Shown: one piece after another, positions 5,530 to 6,194 of the stretch | Layout of the letters: each line of letters begins with the position of its first letter | How positions within the stretch are numbered: the first letter of the stretch is position 1 | Source: an uncultured bacterium | GTDB lineage: Bacteria; Armatimonadota; Zipacnadia; Zipacnadales; Zipacnadaceae | Length of the DNA: 6,194 bases | Direction of reading: 5' to 3' | NCBI GenBank assembly: GCA_937928475.1 | Contig: CALFVE010000363.1 | Coordinates: 1-6,194 of the forward strand | Notes under the pieces: model-generated | Seen by the model: the letters and a program-made list of their open reading frames with translations, nothing else | What the model was told of the DNA's origin: nothing | Databases searched by the model: none | Translations under genes and position numbers: made by a program

Positions 5530-6194
5530 TATTACGATCAGCCCGCGCACGTGCTCGCTGACGATGGCTTTGGGGGACAGGGAGGCTGTGGAGTCTTTGT
5601 CCTTGATCCATGGGGAGAACCCCTGCTCTACACCGACGACTTCGAGCACAGGGGACGAACCTGTACCTCGCCCCAGTTCTACGAACTTCTCGTGCAGAGC
5701 GCCCTGCGTCTCTCGCATGGCGAGGACGGCTTTGCGATCCGAGACATAGGAACCGCCCTCGTAGAAGCCCAGAGGACCGGCAAGCGTATCTTCTTGATCA
5801 AACAATGTCGCGGCGGCGGCCTGTTCGAGACTCAGCACCTCTTCGACACCGAACTCAGAGACGCCATTGAACAACTCGGCTACATCCCGGCGCTCATCAA
5901 CACCGCCAGTTGGCGCATGGCGGACTTCCCAGGACTGAGAATGATACCTGAATGGCGCGCTTGGATGGAATTGGAACTCCGGAACGAGAAGCTAAAATTC
6001 AGCGGTTGGCCAGCCTGCTGTGTGCTCGTCTCCAACGGTCTACTCGTGGGCGATGCCCCTGCACTAGGCAGTCCTAGCGTGCTGATCGCCGGGCTCCAAG
6101 CTGGCGGATTGGGTTCTTACCCGGAAAAAGTCCAACTCGCCCGACAGATAGAGCAGGAGTTTGCCCAGCTCCAGCAAGCAGTGGCTCAGGGGAA
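5530..6194 (+). pseudogene. In-frame continuation of the thioredoxin-like repeat protein (3' part, runs off window)
   Basis: The 221 codons after the TAA are open in the same frame as the preceding gene and reach the window edge. The translation reads as real protein: GGCGVFVLDPWGEPLLY, then a fourth thioredoxin-like unit, ALVEAQRTGKRIFLIKQC. That unit repeats EAQRTGKR of unit 1 exactly, at residues 551-558 counted from ATG 4114. A cis-Pro-like SGWPACCVLVSNGLLVGD follows, then a charged helix at the edge (YPEKVQLARQIEQEFAQLQQ). No start codon with a ribosome binding site opens it. GTG 5551 is the first in-frame candidate but has no purine-rich sequence before it; the ATG at 5564 is out of frame. 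So it is best read as the tail of the upstream gene cut off by a nonsense codon. A separate downstream gene, readthrough or a sequence error remain possible. Strand and frame are firm; status is inferred. Confidence 0.7.
5764..5786 (+). repeat. Intragenic direct repeat, copy 2
   Basis: Partner of 4276-4298, encoding EAQRTGK in unit 4, downstream of the TAA. Its preserved frame and identity link the sequence after the stop to the gene before it. Confidence 0.7.

Noticed and set aside
5503..5874. Minus-strand open frame of 123 codons
   Set aside because: It lies antisense to the in-frame continuation of the repeat protein, which has matching repeat motifs on the plus strand. No family is recognisable in the minus-strand translation.
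5551..6194. Independent second gene starting at GTG 5551
   Set aside because: There is no Shine-Dalgarno before it, it has no signal peptide although the upstream half is exported, and the sequence between the TAA and the GTG is also plausible coding. It is kept only as an alternative.

Overview
The window reads as GC-rich bacterial chromosome. It carries two carbohydrate-enzyme-like genes, a decayed insertion sequence and a secreted repeat protein whose frame is broken by one stop codon. A secreted clan GH-A-type glycoside hydrolase with a DUF5060 domain, next to another probable glycan-related gene, suits polysaccharide-degrading soil or sediment lineages such as Acidobacteriota, Planctomycetota, Verrucomicrobiota or Armatimonadota. 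Nothing in the sequence fixes the phylum.

Layout. Positions 1-571 (+) hold the C-terminal end of a gene that begins before the window, probably a carbohydrate-active or uncharacterised enzyme. Twelve bases on, and convergent to it, 584-2929 (-) encodes a roughly 781-residue exported glycoside hydrolase. It has a signal peptide, an N-terminal carbohydrate-binding-like beta domain, a proline-rich linker, a DUF5060 domain, a (beta/alpha)8 barrel with WNE and IEYG catalytic motifs, and a C-terminal beta domain. Positions 2930-3305 are non-coding and hold GC-rich hairpins plus a REP-like sequence. Positions 3306-3933 (+) are the relic of an IS1182-like DDE transposase: both protein ends are recognisable, the catalytic core is gone, and the frame has one frameshift and two stops. 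Positions 3934-4113 are a leader with two consecutive inverted repeats, the second of which pairs with the ribosome binding site of the next gene. From 4114 (+) to the window end runs an exported protein built of about four degenerate thioredoxin-like units. It is interrupted by a single in-frame TAA at 5527-5529, after which the same frame stays open for 221 codons to the edge.

How the genes relate. The first two genes may both serve glycan breakdown, but being convergent they are not one operon. The transposase relic separates them from the repeat protein, so that region looks like a rearranged junction. I see no complete new defence or mobile system. The points most worth following are the in-frame stop in the repeat protein and the hairpin that pairs with its ribosome binding site.
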